A DNA stretch of 23,464 nucleotides from CAYVDH01 sp964450355 (GCA_964450355.1 CAYVDH010000035.1:1-23464), one strand, 5' to 3'; numbered from the stretch's first letter, positions 8,215-16,464 are shown. Numbers and translations are program-made. Notes: generated from the sequence alone by a model not told the origin.

Positions 8215-10098
8215 ATGAAGACTAAAATTTTATTTTTTTTGATTATTTTTCACAAAATATGCCTTGGATTTTACCAAAAAGATACACTAAAAGTGAATCT
8301 TCTAAATGATTCTTGTTATAAATTATTGTATAATAATTCAGATTTAGTTAAAAAAATGGCTTTTGAAAGTATCTTATTGTCAGAGAAATTAAATTATATG
8401 AAAGGAAAAGCTAAAGCTTTTAATGTATTAGGTAGTTCTTATGATGTCAATGGAAATTACGATAGCGCTTTATACTATTATCAATTATCCCTTGGTATTC
8501 AAATAAAAATAAACAATAAAAAGGGACAAGGAGCAGCACTTAGCAACATTGGTCTCACTTATCTAAATAAAAATGATTATTACAATGCCTTGAATTCTTT
8601 TTACAAAGCCATTATTCCCCTCGATGAAATAAAACATTATTTATACTTAGGAAACTGTCACAACAACATAGGTTTGCTTTTTTATCAATTAAAATCATAT
8701 GCTAAATCAATTGTACATTTTAATGCAGCTATAAGATATTATGATTTAGAAAAAATAAGCTATCAAAAAGCAAATGTGTATAGCAATCTTGCTAATTTAT
8801 ATGAAGAAATTGGAAAGAAAGACAGTAGCATTGTTTTTATTCAAAATGCAATTGTTATATACACTTCCGAAAATGATTATTATAATCTTGGTAAAGTATA
8901 TAATAATTTAGGTACCATCTATTACAAAAACAATGAATTTGAAAAATCGAAAACCAATTTATTAGTTTCTTTGAAATATGCTGAATTGGCAAAAAACTAT
9001 TTTGGCATGTGTGACACTTATCATGTACTATACCTGTTATATAACCACAATAAAAACGTTAAAGAAGCTCATAGTTTCATTCAAAAATCGTTTGAACTCT
9101 TGCCTTATATAAGTTCTCCTAAGCTTATTTCTGACGTGTATTTTCATTATGCCAGAACCAACCAAGAAAATAAAAATTATGTTGTAGCTGCCAAATATTT
9201 TGAATTGTCTAAACAAATAAAAGACTCGATATACAAGGCTGAAATCATAGAGAAAATAGCCATTACTGAGGCTAAATATGGATTGGAACTAAAAGAAAAA
9301 GAAAAACAAAAATTAGAACAATCAATTAAAATTCAAAAATTAGAATTACAAGTGAAAAATGACAAAGTGAAAAAAAGAAATTTGTTATTAATGTCTTCTT
9401 TTATCTTGTTTGTCATCATACTTTCTGGCTTAATTTATTATTTCAATAAAAGAGATAAGTATCAAAAAATACAGGCTGAAAATAAAATAAAACAGGCTGA
9501 AAATTTACAGCGCATTAAAATTTCAAATGATTTACACGACAATGTTGGTGCTCAACTGAGTTACATTGTTAGCAATTTAGATATCATGAAAAACTTAAAT
9601 CAAAACAATCACCGTTTTGAAGCAGTGGCAGACATGAGCAAACAAGCCATTTTAACCTTAAGAGAAACTGTGTGGGCTCTTAATAACGAATCCATAAGCA
9701 TTGAGTCGTTTGTTGATAAATTTAAACAATATTGTCTGAAAATGAGTGAATTTTCTAAAGACATAAAATTGAATTTCACAGAAAACATTCATCATGAATT
9801 CACTCTTAACCCATTACAAGCTCTAAATTTATTTAGAATATGCCAAGAAACTTTTAGCAATTCTTTAAAACACTCAAAAACCAGCAATATTGATATCTAT
9901 TTCCATAACAATGTACACAATCATTTTGTTTTTGAATTGACAGACAAAGGCATTGGATTTGATAGCTCAATTGCTCATAAAATGGGACATTATGGATTAT
10001 TAAACATGCAAAAAAGGGCTGAAGAAATAAATTCCATTTTAAGCATTGAATCAAAATTAAACGAAGGTACCAAAAGTGTTTTAACATTATGCTCATAA
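8215..10098 (+). CDS. TPR sensor histidine kinase, first of a pair
   Basis: The 627-residue kinase has a signal sequence or N-terminal anchor (residues 4-19) and TPR repeats at about 60-340, for example ALSNIGLTYLNKNDYYNALNSF and YNNLGTIYYKNNEFEKSKTNL. A coiled coil (350-388), one transmembrane helix (about 389-410) and a short linker follow. A HisKA_3 dimerisation domain carries the phosphoacceptor in NDLHDNVGAQ (His441). The HATPase_c domain has N-box QETFSNSLKH, G1 DKGIGFD and G2 GHYGLLNM. The TPRs should lie in the periplasm and sense a protein or peptide. Its stop overlaps the start of the second kinase by 10 nt. The ATG at 8215 gives a full signal sequence. The -7 match upstream (TAAAATTG, about 8201-8208) has one mismatch and is weak. 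Family call is firm, the signal unknown. Confidence 0.9.
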   Translation: MKTKILFFLIIFHKICLGFYQKDTLKVNLLNDSCYKLLYNNSDLVKKMAFESILLSEKLNYMKGKAKAFNVLGSSYDVNGNYDSALYYYQLSLGIQIKINNKKGQGAALSNIGLTYLNKNDYYNALNSFYKAIIPLDEIKHYLYLGNCHNNIGLLFYQLKSYAKSIVHFNAAIRYYDLEKISYQKANVYSNLANLYEEIGKKDSSIVFIQNAIVIYTSENDYYNLGKVYNNLGTIYYKNNEFEKSKTNLLVSLKYAELAKNYFGMCDTYHVLYLLYNHNKNVKEAHSFIQKSFELLPYISSPKLISDVYFHYARTNQENKNYVVAAKYFELSKQIKDSIYKAEIIEKIAITEAKYGLELKEKEKQKLEQSIKIQKLELQVKNDKVKKRNLLLMSSFILFVIILSGLIYYFNKRDKYQKIQAENKIKQAENLQRIKISNDLHDNVGAQLSYIVSNLDIMKNLNQNNHRFEAVADMSKQAILTLRETVWALNNESISIESFVDKFKQYCLKMSEFSKDIKLNFTENIHHEFTLNPLQALNLFRICQETFSNSLKHSKTSNIDIYFHNNVHNHFVFELTDKGIGFDSSIAHKMGHYGLLNMQKRAEEINSILSIESKLNEGTKSVLTLCS

Positions 10099-11864
10099 AC
10101 AGAACTTTTTTTATTTTGTTGATGTTGCCCTTTTTTTTAATGGGTCAGGTTTCGAATTCTGAAAAATTAAAAAAAATCAAGAAACACATAACAGATAATT
10201 ACTTCACCAAATCAGTTGATTTAAATTCTGATTTTAATGAAGCCATAGAATTGGCTAAAGAATTAAACTCTGACTTAGACCTTGCTGATTTATATAAAAT
10301 GCGAGGAATAAGTTATTACTTTAATAGTCAATATGACAAAGCTTTGATGCATTTCACCTTGGCCATTAAATTGTATGAAAAAAGGAATAATAAAAAAGGA
10401 ATAGCATCTACCTATAATGAAATTGGAGTATTGTACACCAAAGATAAAAATTATTCAGAAGCACTAAAAAACCTTGAAAAAGCTAAAAAGATTGCTTTTG
10501 AAATAAGGGATACAACTTCATTTTGTGCATCACTTAACAATACAGGCATTGTTTATGAATATACTTTAAAATATGACTTGGCTTTAGAAAATTACAAACA
10601 AGCAATTAAAATGTATGAATTGATAGATGATGAAGTGGGTTTATCTTATGGATTTGAAAATATTGGTGCTATCTATTTATTGCAAAAAAAATTCAATTCA
10701 GCCATTGAATTGTTCAATAAAAGTTTAGCTTTACGCAATAAAAATAAACTAGATCAGGGAATCACCATTAGCTATTTTTACCTCGCAGAAACTTACAAAG
10801 AAATTAAAGAGTTTAATGTTTCTAACAAGTATTATGACTCAAGTTTAAATAAAGCTATCTCCATTCAATACACCGATTACGTTCAAAAAAATTACCACGC
10901 TTTATCTCATTTGTATTTGATTCAAAAAGATTATAAAATGGCTTATGAATACCAAATTAAAGCAACAAAACTGAAAGACAGCCTGTTGAATGAACAAAAA
11001 ATAAAACAATTAAGTGAATGGCAAACAATCTATGAAGTGGAACGTAAAACTAGTGAAAATGAATTACTTAAAAAAACTAATGAACTAAATACACAAAAAG
11101 TAAAAAACAAAAATTATGTGTTGATAATGTTGAGTTTTTTATTTCTTATTGGCATTTTTTCAGCTTGGTTATTTTATAAAAACAAACAACATAAAATTGC
11201 TATTGAAACAAAAAATAAAATACATTTAGCAGAACAAATACAACGCGAAAAAATATCGCATGATTTACATGATAATGTAGGTGCTCAATTGAGTTATATT
11301 GTCAGCAATTTAGAATTAATTGACCAACATGAGATAAAAAATGAAACGATAGAAAAAAGGATAAATTCCATCAATGACATGAGCAAACAAGCCATTATAA
11401 CACTAAGAGAAACAGTATGGGCTTTAAATAATAAATCAATAAGTATTGAACAGTTTGCAGATAAATACAAATCGTATGTTTTAAAAATGTCTGATTACAT
11501 TGATCATGTATCGTTTCATTTTCTTGAAAACATTGAACAAAACGATGATCTAGAACCCAATGATGCTTTGCAATTGTTTAGAATTTGTCAGGAAGCTTTG
11601 AATAATTCCTTAAAACACTCCAATGCAAATGAAATTACTATAGAATTTCATTCCACTTCTCAATATAAATTTATATTTAGATTAAAAGACAATGGAAATG
11701 GATTTGATGAAGATAATGCTCATAAAAAAGGGCATTACGGACTACAAAACATGAAAGAAAGAGCCAAATTACTTAATTCAGAATTTACTATTGATACTGC
11801 TATTGGTCGAGGAACCACAATAGAAATTATTATTTTAAACCAAAAAAATACTACAAATGAATGA
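10089..11864 (+). CDS. TPR sensor histidine kinase, second of a pair
   Basis: The 591-residue protein has the same layout as its neighbour: signal sequence (residues 4-19), TPR repeats at about 64-300, coiled coil (300-340), transmembrane helix (343-363), HisKA_3 with phosphoacceptor His394 in HDLHDNVGAQ, and HATPase_c with QEALNNSLKH, DNGNGFD and GHYGLQNM. The stretch around the His is nearly identical to that of the first kinase (both read LHDNVGAQLSYIVSNL), as is MSKQAI-LTLRETVWALNN. The sensor halves differ much more, as expected of an old tandem duplication with a conserved output. The ATGCTCATAA overlap suggests coupled translation and near-equal amounts. It probably signals to the regulator encoded 41 nt downstream. 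Confidence 0.9.
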   Translation: MLINRTFFILLMLPFFLMGQVSNSEKLKKIKKHITDNYFTKSVDLNSDFNEAIELAKELNSDLDLADLYKMRGISYYFNSQYDKALMHFTLAIKLYEKRNNKKGIASTYNEIGVLYTKDKNYSEALKNLEKAKKIAFEIRDTTSFCASLNNTGIVYEYTLKYDLALENYKQAIKMYELIDDEVGLSYGFENIGAIYLLQKKFNSAIELFNKSLALRNKNKLDQGITISYFYLAETYKEIKEFNVSNKYYDSSLNKAISIQYTDYVQKNYHALSHLYLIQKDYKMAYEYQIKATKLKDSLLNEQKIKQLSEWQTIYEVERKTSENELLKKTNELNTQKVKNKNYVLIMLSFLFLIGIFSAWLFYKNKQHKIAIETKNKIHLAEQIQREKISHDLHDNVGAQLSYIVSNLELIDQHEIKNETIEKRINSINDMSKQAIITLRETVWALNNKSISIEQFADKYKSYVLKMSDYIDHVSFHFLENIEQNDDLEPNDALQLFRICQEALNNSLKHSNANEITIEFHSTSQYKFIFRLKDNGNGFDEDNAHKKGHYGLQNMKERAKLLNSEFTIDTAIGRGTTIEIIILNQKNTTNE

Positions 11865-11905
11865 TGTTATAAACGATTTAAAACCCACAATTTTGTATTT
11901 TACTT

Positions 11906-12601
11906 ATGAAAGAATTCATTAAACTAGCCATTGTTGACGACAAACAAACAAACAGGGTATCTATTAACGAGAGAGTAACAAGTTCACACGAGTTTGAAGT
12001 TGTTTTTATGGCTGAGAACGGTGATGATTTTCTCGAAAAAATGAAATCTTGTCCTGGAAAAAATCAACCACAACTTGTACTGATGGACATTGATATGCCC
12101 ATTATGGATGGTATAGAAACAGTAAAAAGAGCAAATCAAATATACCCCGAAACTAAATTTCTGATGATTACTGTGTTTGATGATGATGATAAAATATTTG
12201 AAGCCATTAAAGCAGGTGCAAGTGGGTATTTATTAAAAGATGAAAACTCAGCTACAATATCAAATGCAATAAAAGAGGTGCTCGAATTTGGAGGTGCTCC
12301 TATGTCTCCTCGCATTGCTCGCAAAGCGATGAATTTATTGATGAATGCTAAACTTGATAACACAAAAGAAACTAAAAAAGATGACGATATAGAATTAAGC
12401 AGCAGAGAAATGGAAATTTTAAAACTTATGGTAGATGGTTATGATTATAAAGTAGCTGCTGAAAAATTATTTATAAGCCCTCATACTGTAAGAAAACACA
12501 TTGCAAACATCTACGAAAAATTGCATGTTTGTAGTAAAGTAGATGCCGTTAAAATAGCCATTAAAAAAGGATGGTTTAATAGCATTTTCTTATCTTATTA
12601 A
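11906..12601 (+). CDS. NarL/LuxR-type response regulator
   Basis: The 231-residue product has an N-terminal receiver domain: acidic pair Asp11-Asp12, phosphoacceptor Asp61 in LVLMDIDMPIMDG, switch Thr89, and Lys111 in GYLLKD. A linker leads to a LuxR/GerE helix-turn-helix (about 162-222) containing LSSREMEILKLMVDG and ISPHTVRKHIANIYEKL. It is the natural partner of the two HisKA_3 kinases, which pair with NarL-type regulators, and should bind DNA as a dimer once phosphorylated. Start is ATG. An imperfect -7 match (CAATTTTG, about 11889-11896) lies 10 nt before it, so a second, internal promoter is possible. The gene ends 3 nt from the iscX stop on the other strand. Confidence 0.93.
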   Translation: MKEFIKLAIVDDKQTNRVSINERVTSSHEFEVVFMAENGDDFLEKMKSCPGKNQPQLVLMDIDMPIMDGIETVKRANQIYPETKFLMITVFDDDDKIFEAIKAGASGYLLKDENSATISNAIKEVLEFGGAPMSPRIARKAMNLLMNAKLDNTKETKKDDDIELSSREMEILKLMVDGYDYKVAAEKLFISPHTVRKHIANIYEKLHVCSKVDAVKIAIKKGWFNSIFLSY

Positions 12602-12604
12602 GCC

Positions 12605-12844
12605 TTATTTTTGATTGTCTCTCCACTCGTACACCCATTGACTTTGTATCATCTCAAGGTGGCCTTCGTTGCATTCTTCTTTAGTCCCTTTGAAATTTGG
12701 TATTTCAAGGACCCATTGCAATAATTCAGTAAATCGAATACGGTATATTTTAGATTCGCCAAATTCATCTCCAAAGCGCTCGTATAAAGCCATTGCAATA
12801 TCTTCATGATCTTTCCAATGTATAGGTAATTCAAAGTGTGACAT
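12605..12844 (-). CDS. iscX: IscX-like Fe-S assembly protein
   Basis: The 79-residue acidic protein matches the IscX/YfhJ family along its length. It has IHWKDHEDIAMALYERFGD (W-x-D-x-x-x-IA-x-x-L), RIRFTELLQWVLEIPNFKG (RF-x-x-L-x-x-WV-x-x-x-x-F), ECNEGHLEMIQSQW and a C-terminal W-x-x-EW. It is 13 residues longer than the 66-residue E. coli protein, mainly from an insert near residues 24-34. IscX binds the IscS desulfurase and iron and tunes Fe-S cluster assembly. No other isc gene lies in the window. It is the last of three same-strand genes, 55 nt after nth, with its own TACCTTTG box in that gap, so it may be transcribed alone. Confidence 0.8.
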   Translation of the reverse strand: MSHFELPIHWKDHEDIAMALYERFGDEFGESKIYRIRFTELLQWVLEIPNFKGTKEECNEGHLEMIQSQWVYEWRDNQK

Positions 12845-12861
12845 AATTTTTAATGTGGGTA

Positions 12862-12869
12862 CAAAGGTA
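12862..12869 (-). promoter_or_regulatory. -7 promoter element for iscX
   Basis: TACCTTTG on the minus strand matches TAnnTTTG and ends 17 nt upstream of the iscX ATG. It lies in the 55-nt gap after nth. Confidence 0.4.
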
Positions 12870-12899
12870 TAATAAGCCTTATAAATTCTCGTTTATTTT

Positions 12900-13523
12900 T
12901 TAACTTTTATTTAATTCAGAACAAATCATGCATGTGTTTTCATCATGTCCCCTTGCTGGACAATACTGTCTTCCATAAAATATAATTTGTAAATGTGCTT
13001 TATTCCATTTGTTTTGTGGTATTAATCTTTTTAAATCTTTTTCAGTTTGTTCAACACTTTTTCCATTGCTTAATTTCCATCTTTGTGCTAACCTATGAAT
13101 GTGTGTATCTACTGGAAAGGCATCGAATCCAAAACTCTGAGACATCACTACACTGGCCGTTTTATGACCTACTCCTGGCAAAGCTTCTAAATCGGTAAAG
13201 TTATCTGGTACTTTTCCGTTGTGTTTTTCTAATATTATTTTGCTTAATCCGTATATTGCTTTAGATTTTGCTGGAGATAAACCACATGGACGAATAATTT
13301 CCTTGATTTCATCTACAGATAAATTTATCATTTTCGTAGGATTATCAGCTTTTTCAAACAGTAATGGCGTAATTTTATTGACTCTTTCATCTGTGCATTG
13401 TGCAGATAATAAAACAGCAACTAATAAGGTGTATGCATCTTTGTGATCTAATGGTATTGGTGTTTCAGGATATAATTCTTCTAATGTTTGAAGTATGAAT
13501 TCTACTTTTTCTTTTTTGTTCAT
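12900..13523 (-). CDS. nth: Endonuclease III
   Basis: The 207-residue HhH-GPD base-excision glycosylase/AP lyase acts on oxidised pyrimidines in DNA. The helix-hairpin-helix and catalytic lysine are in LPGVGHKTAS (Lys121), the catalytic Asp is in FPVDTH (Asp139), and VLLSAQCTDERVN (38-50) is typical of the family. The C terminus is unusual. The standard C-x6-C-x2-C-x5-C iron-sulfur loop is replaced by CPARGHDENTCMIC (Cys188, 198, 201; spacing 9 and 2) with no fourth cysteine before the end. The [4Fe-4S] cluster is thus probably absent or differently ligated. The ATG is 2 nt after the metH stop, indicating an operon with metH. Confidence 0.93.
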   Translation of the reverse strand: MNKKEKVEFILQTLEELYPETPIPLDHKDAYTLLVAVLLSAQCTDERVNKITPLLFEKADNPTKMINLSVDEIKEIIRPCGLSPAKSKAIYGLSKIILEKHNGKVPDNFTDLEALPGVGHKTASVVMSQSFGFDAFPVDTHIHRLAQRWKLSNGKSVEQTEKDLKRLIPQNKWNKAHLQIIFYGRQYCPARGHDENTCMICSELNKS

Positions 13524-13525
13524 TT

Positions 13526-16216
13526 CTAATACGATAAAATTGGTCTAAGCCATTTTTCTATTTCTTCAACACTCTTGTTTTTTCGTTTTGCATAATCTAT
13601 AACCTGGTCTTTATTTATTTTCCCAACACTGAAGTATTTAGATTCAGGATGTGAAAAATAGAACCCTGAAACACTTGCAGCTGGCCACATAGCATAGCTT
13701 TCTGTAAGCTCTACTTTAATTTCTTTTTCATTGTTTAATAAATTAAAAAGCTTTGATTTTTCTGTGTGATCTGGACAAGCTGGATAACCTGGTGCTGGTC
13801 TTATTCCTTGGTATTTTTCTAATATCAAGTCTTCGTTGTTAAGATGACTTTCTGAAACATAACCCCAAAATTCATTTCTAATTAATTGGTGTAATTTTTC
13901 TGCAAATGCCTCTGCTAACCTATCAGCCATTGCTTTAAGCATGATGCTGTTGTAATCATCGTGTTTTGATTCAAATTCTTTTACTTTATTCTCTATTTCT
14001 AATCCAGCAGTAACGGTAAAAAATCCCATGTAATCTTTAATTCCACTTGCTACTGGAGCTATGAAATCAGATAGGCAAATATTAGGAACTGTATCGGCCA
14101 TTTTGCGTTGTTGTCTTATAAAATTAAAAGTAACTATTTCTTTGTTATTTTCATCATATACAACAATGTCATCTTCTAATGAATTGGCGGGTAATAATCC
14201 ATACGAAGCATTTGCTTTGAGCCATTTTTCTTGAATGATTAAGTCCAGCATTTTATTAGCATCGTTAAATAATTTTGTCGCTTCTATGCCTACAACAGAA
14301 TCATTCAATATTTTAGGGTATTTACCTGCTAACTCCCATGTTTGAAAAAATGGAGTCCAATCAATCATATTTCTTAATTCTTGTAAATTATAATCCACTA
14401 AATAATGTATGCCTATTTTTATAGGTTTTTTAATGTCATTAAAATTCAGTTTTATTTTATTTTCTCTTGCTTTTTCTATTGGTATGATGTCTTTAGCAGA
14501 TTGTCTTAGCGCATGATCACTTGCTAATTTTATGTATTCAGTTTTTATTTTATTTACAAATTCAGTTTTATTGTCATCGCTTAATAGATTAGAAACAACT
14601 GGAACTGATTTAGAAGCATCAAGAACATGAACTACAGCACCACTGTAATGAGGAGCTACTTTAACTGCTGCATGTATTCTACTGGTAGTAGCCCCACCAA
14701 TTAATAATGGAGTTTTAAATCCTTGCTTTTCCATTTGTTGAGCTACATATACCATTTCGTCTAAGCTTGGAGTAATTAACCCACTAAGTCCTATGATGTC
14801 TGCATTAATTTCTTTTGCTTTTTCAAGTATTTTCTCACTAGAAACCATGACACCCATATCGATTATTTCATAATTATTACAAGCAAGAACAACACCTACA
14901 ATGTTTTTTCCAATATCATGAACATCCCCTTTTACAGTAGCTAACAATATTTTACCTTGCCCCTTTTGTTCTAATCCATCTGTTTTTTGTTTTAAATCTT
15001 TTTCAGCCTGAAGGTAAGGTTCAAGATAAGCAACTGCTTTTTTCATTACTCTAGCACTTTTTACTACTTGAGGTAAAAACATTTTTCCACTACCAAATAA
15101 ATCTCCCACTACATTCATTCCAGCCATTAATGGACCTTCTATTACTAACAATGGTTTTTCTAATTTTTGTCTGGCTTCTTCAGTATCAGTTTCTATGTAT
15201 TCTGTTATTCCTTGAATTAAGGCATGCTTTAATCTTTCTTCGACAGTAGATAATCTCCAAGTTTCGTCAACTACAATTTCTTTGCCTTTTGATTTTACTG
15301 TTTCTGCAAATTGAACTAACCTTTCGGTAGCGTCTTTTCTTCTGTTTAGCAACACATCTTCTACCATTTCTAATAAATCCTTAGGAATGTCATCATATAC
15401 CATCAACATACCTGCATTGACAATGCCCATGTCTAAGCCAGCTTTTATGGCATGGTATAAAAATGCTGAATGCATGGCTTCTCTTACCGTATCATTGCCT
15501 CTGAAAGAAAAAGAAATATTGCTAACCCCACCACTGACTTTGGCATATGGTAAATTTTCTTTTATCCATTTAGTAGCATTAATAAAATCAACTGCATAAT
15601 TGTTGTGTTCCTCAATGCCTGTTGCAACTGTCAATATATTGGGGTCAAATATGATGTCTTGAGGTGGAAATTTTAATTCATTTACTAATATGTTGTATGC
15701 CCTTTTACAGATTTCTATTTTCCTTTCATAAGAATCGGCTTGTCCTTGTTCGTCAAATGCCATTACTACAGTGGCTGCACCGTATAACTTTACTAAATTC
15801 GCTTGTCTTATGAATTCCTCTTCTCCGCCTTTTAAGCTAATGGAATTCACTATGCCTTTGCCTTGTAAACATTTTAATCCAGCCTCTATGATTTCCCATT
15901 TTGAAGAGTCTATCATGACTGGAACTTTACTAATGTCTGGCTCAGATGCAATTAAATTTAAAAAATGAACCATGGCTTTTTTTCCATCTAACATGCCTTC
16001 GTCCATGTTGATGTCTATTACTTGTGCACCGTTTTCTACTTGTTGCCTTGCGATAGACAAGGCTTCGTCATATTTGTCGTTTAATATCAGTTTGGCAAAT
16101 TTTTTACTTCCAGTAACATTGGTTCTTTCACCTATGTTTATGAAATTGGTTTGAGGTGTTTGGGTAAGTGGTTCCAAACCACTGAGCCTTAAGTAAGGAG
16201 AAATTATTCTTTTCAT
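13526..16216 (-). CDS. metH: Cobalamin-dependent methionine synthase lacking the homocysteine domain
   Basis: The 896-residue protein starts directly in the methyl-tetrahydrofolate (pterin-binding) domain: NFINIGERTNVTGSKKF at 24-40 and VMIDSSKWEIIEAGL at 100-114. Next come the B12 cap (about 350-405), the Rossmann B12-binding domain with DVHDIGKN (His433 ligates cobalt), and the AdoMet activation domain (about 590-896) with RPAPGYPACPDHTEK at 806-820. The N-terminal zinc/homocysteine methyltransferase domain of one-piece MetH (about 350 residues) is missing. In Bacteroidota it is often a separate gene, but none is visible here. It catalyses methyl transfer from 5-methyl-THF to cobalamin, with homocysteine handled by a partner. 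The SAM-I riboswitch upstream implies repression when SAM is plentiful. The ATG at 16216 fits the domain boundary. Confidence 0.95.
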   Translation of the reverse strand: MKRIISPYLRLSGLEPLTQTPQTNFINIGERTNVTGSKKFAKLILNDKYDEALSIARQQVENGAQVIDINMDEGMLDGKKAMVHFLNLIASEPDISKVPVMIDSSKWEIIEAGLKCLQGKGIVNSISLKGGEEEFIRQANLVKLYGAATVVMAFDEQGQADSYERKIEICKRAYNILVNELKFPPQDIIFDPNILTVATGIEEHNNYAVDFINATKWIKENLPYAKVSGGVSNISFSFRGNDTVREAMHSAFLYHAIKAGLDMGIVNAGMLMVYDDIPKDLLEMVEDVLLNRRKDATERLVQFAETVKSKGKEIVVDETWRLSTVEERLKHALIQGITEYIETDTEEARQKLEKPLLVIEGPLMAGMNVVGDLFGSGKMFLPQVVKSARVMKKAVAYLEPYLQAEKDLKQKTDGLEQKGQGKILLATVKGDVHDIGKNIVGVVLACNNYEIIDMGVMVSSEKILEKAKEINADIIGLSGLITPSLDEMVYVAQQMEKQGFKTPLLIGGATTSRIHAAVKVAPHYSGAVVHVLDASKSVPVVSNLLSDDNKTEFVNKIKTEYIKLASDHALRQSAKDIIPIEKARENKIKLNFNDIKKPIKIGIHYLVDYNLQELRNMIDWTPFFQTWELAGKYPKILNDSVVGIEATKLFNDANKMLDLIIQEKWLKANASYGLLPANSLEDDIVVYDENNKEIVTFNFIRQQRKMADTVPNICLSDFIAPVASGIKDYMGFFTVTAGLEIENKVKEFESKHDDYNSIMLKAMADRLAEAFAEKLHQLIRNEFWGYVSESHLNNEDLILEKYQGIRPAPGYPACPDHTEKSKLFNLLNNEKEIKVELTESYAMWPAASVSGFYFSHPESKYFSVGKINKDQVIDYAKRKNKSVEEIEKWLRPILSY

Positions 16217-16219
16217 ATT

Positions 16220-16274
16220 AAGTCATTTGCATTTACCAATAAGACTTAAAAGAACAGTTACTGAACTCATTCTT
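16220..16274 (-). promoter_or_regulatory. Probable riboswitch expression platform
   Basis: Two hairpins follow the aptamer on the minus strand. The first pairs AAGAA (16274-16270) with TTCTT (16254-16250), with an inner AGTT/AACT stem, and is followed by TTTT, so it may be a weak terminator. The second pairs AAGTC (16247-16243) with GACTT (16224-16220), and its arm ends 3 nt before the metH ATG, so it could hide the translation start. Which one operates cannot be told from sequence. Confidence 0.45.
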
Positions 16275-16278
16275 GTTA

Positions 16279-16382
16279 TTATCTTCCCTATTATAGGGTG
16301 GATGTGGCACCTTTCAAAATATTAAATTAAATTGTGGTTGCCAAGACTTCTCAGGACCAATTCCCTCCATCTTTCTTGATAA
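16279..16382 (-). promoter_or_regulatory. S-box (SAM-I) riboswitch upstream of metH
   Basis: Read on the minus strand, the 104-nt element has the standard S-box blocks in order. The P1 arm TTATC and AAGAAAG come first, then ATGGAGGGA, GGTCC and TTGGCAACC. A variable P3 loop follows, then GGTGCCA, a P4 hairpin CCCTA-TTA-TAGGG, and the closing P1 arm GATAA. These are the consensus blocks of the aptamer that binds S-adenosylmethionine. It begins just downstream of an imperfect -7 box (TATCTTCG, 16391-16398) and ends 62 nt before metH. Binding of SAM is expected to reduce metH expression, with possible effect on nth through read-through. Confidence 0.92.
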
Positions 16383-16452
16383 TTGCGCTGCGAAGATAAA
16401 GCAATAATCATTAATTTTATATCAAATTGAGTATATTTAACTCATTATTTTT

Positions 16453-16460
16453 TATCTTTG
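16453..16460 (+). promoter_or_regulatory. -7 element (with TTG 23 nt upstream) for the zinc-ribbon gene
   Basis: TATCTTTG matches TAnnTTTG. A TTG lies at 16427-16429, 23 nt upstream, within the TTG-N17-23-TAnnTTTG spacing known for Flavobacterium. The ATG follows 4 nt after the element, so the message would be leaderless. Confidence 0.5.
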
Positions 16461-16464
16461 AGCA

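Noticed and set aside
9854..10096. Minus-strand frame across the end of the first kinase
   Set aside because: It mirrors the conserved HATPase_c coding region and has no features of a protein.
12649..12834. A 61-residue frame inside iscX on the same strand
   Set aside because: It is shifted by one frame relative to a clear IscX match and has no motif of its own.
15387..16154. Plus-strand frames opposite metH
   Set aside because: They mirror highly conserved MetH coding sequence, so the apparent openness is a by-product.
16279..16382. A cobalamin riboswitch ahead of the B12-dependent MetH
   Set aside because: The conserved blocks (ATGGAGGGA, TTGGCAACC, GGTGCC and closing GATAA arm) are those of the S-box; no B12-box motif is seen.
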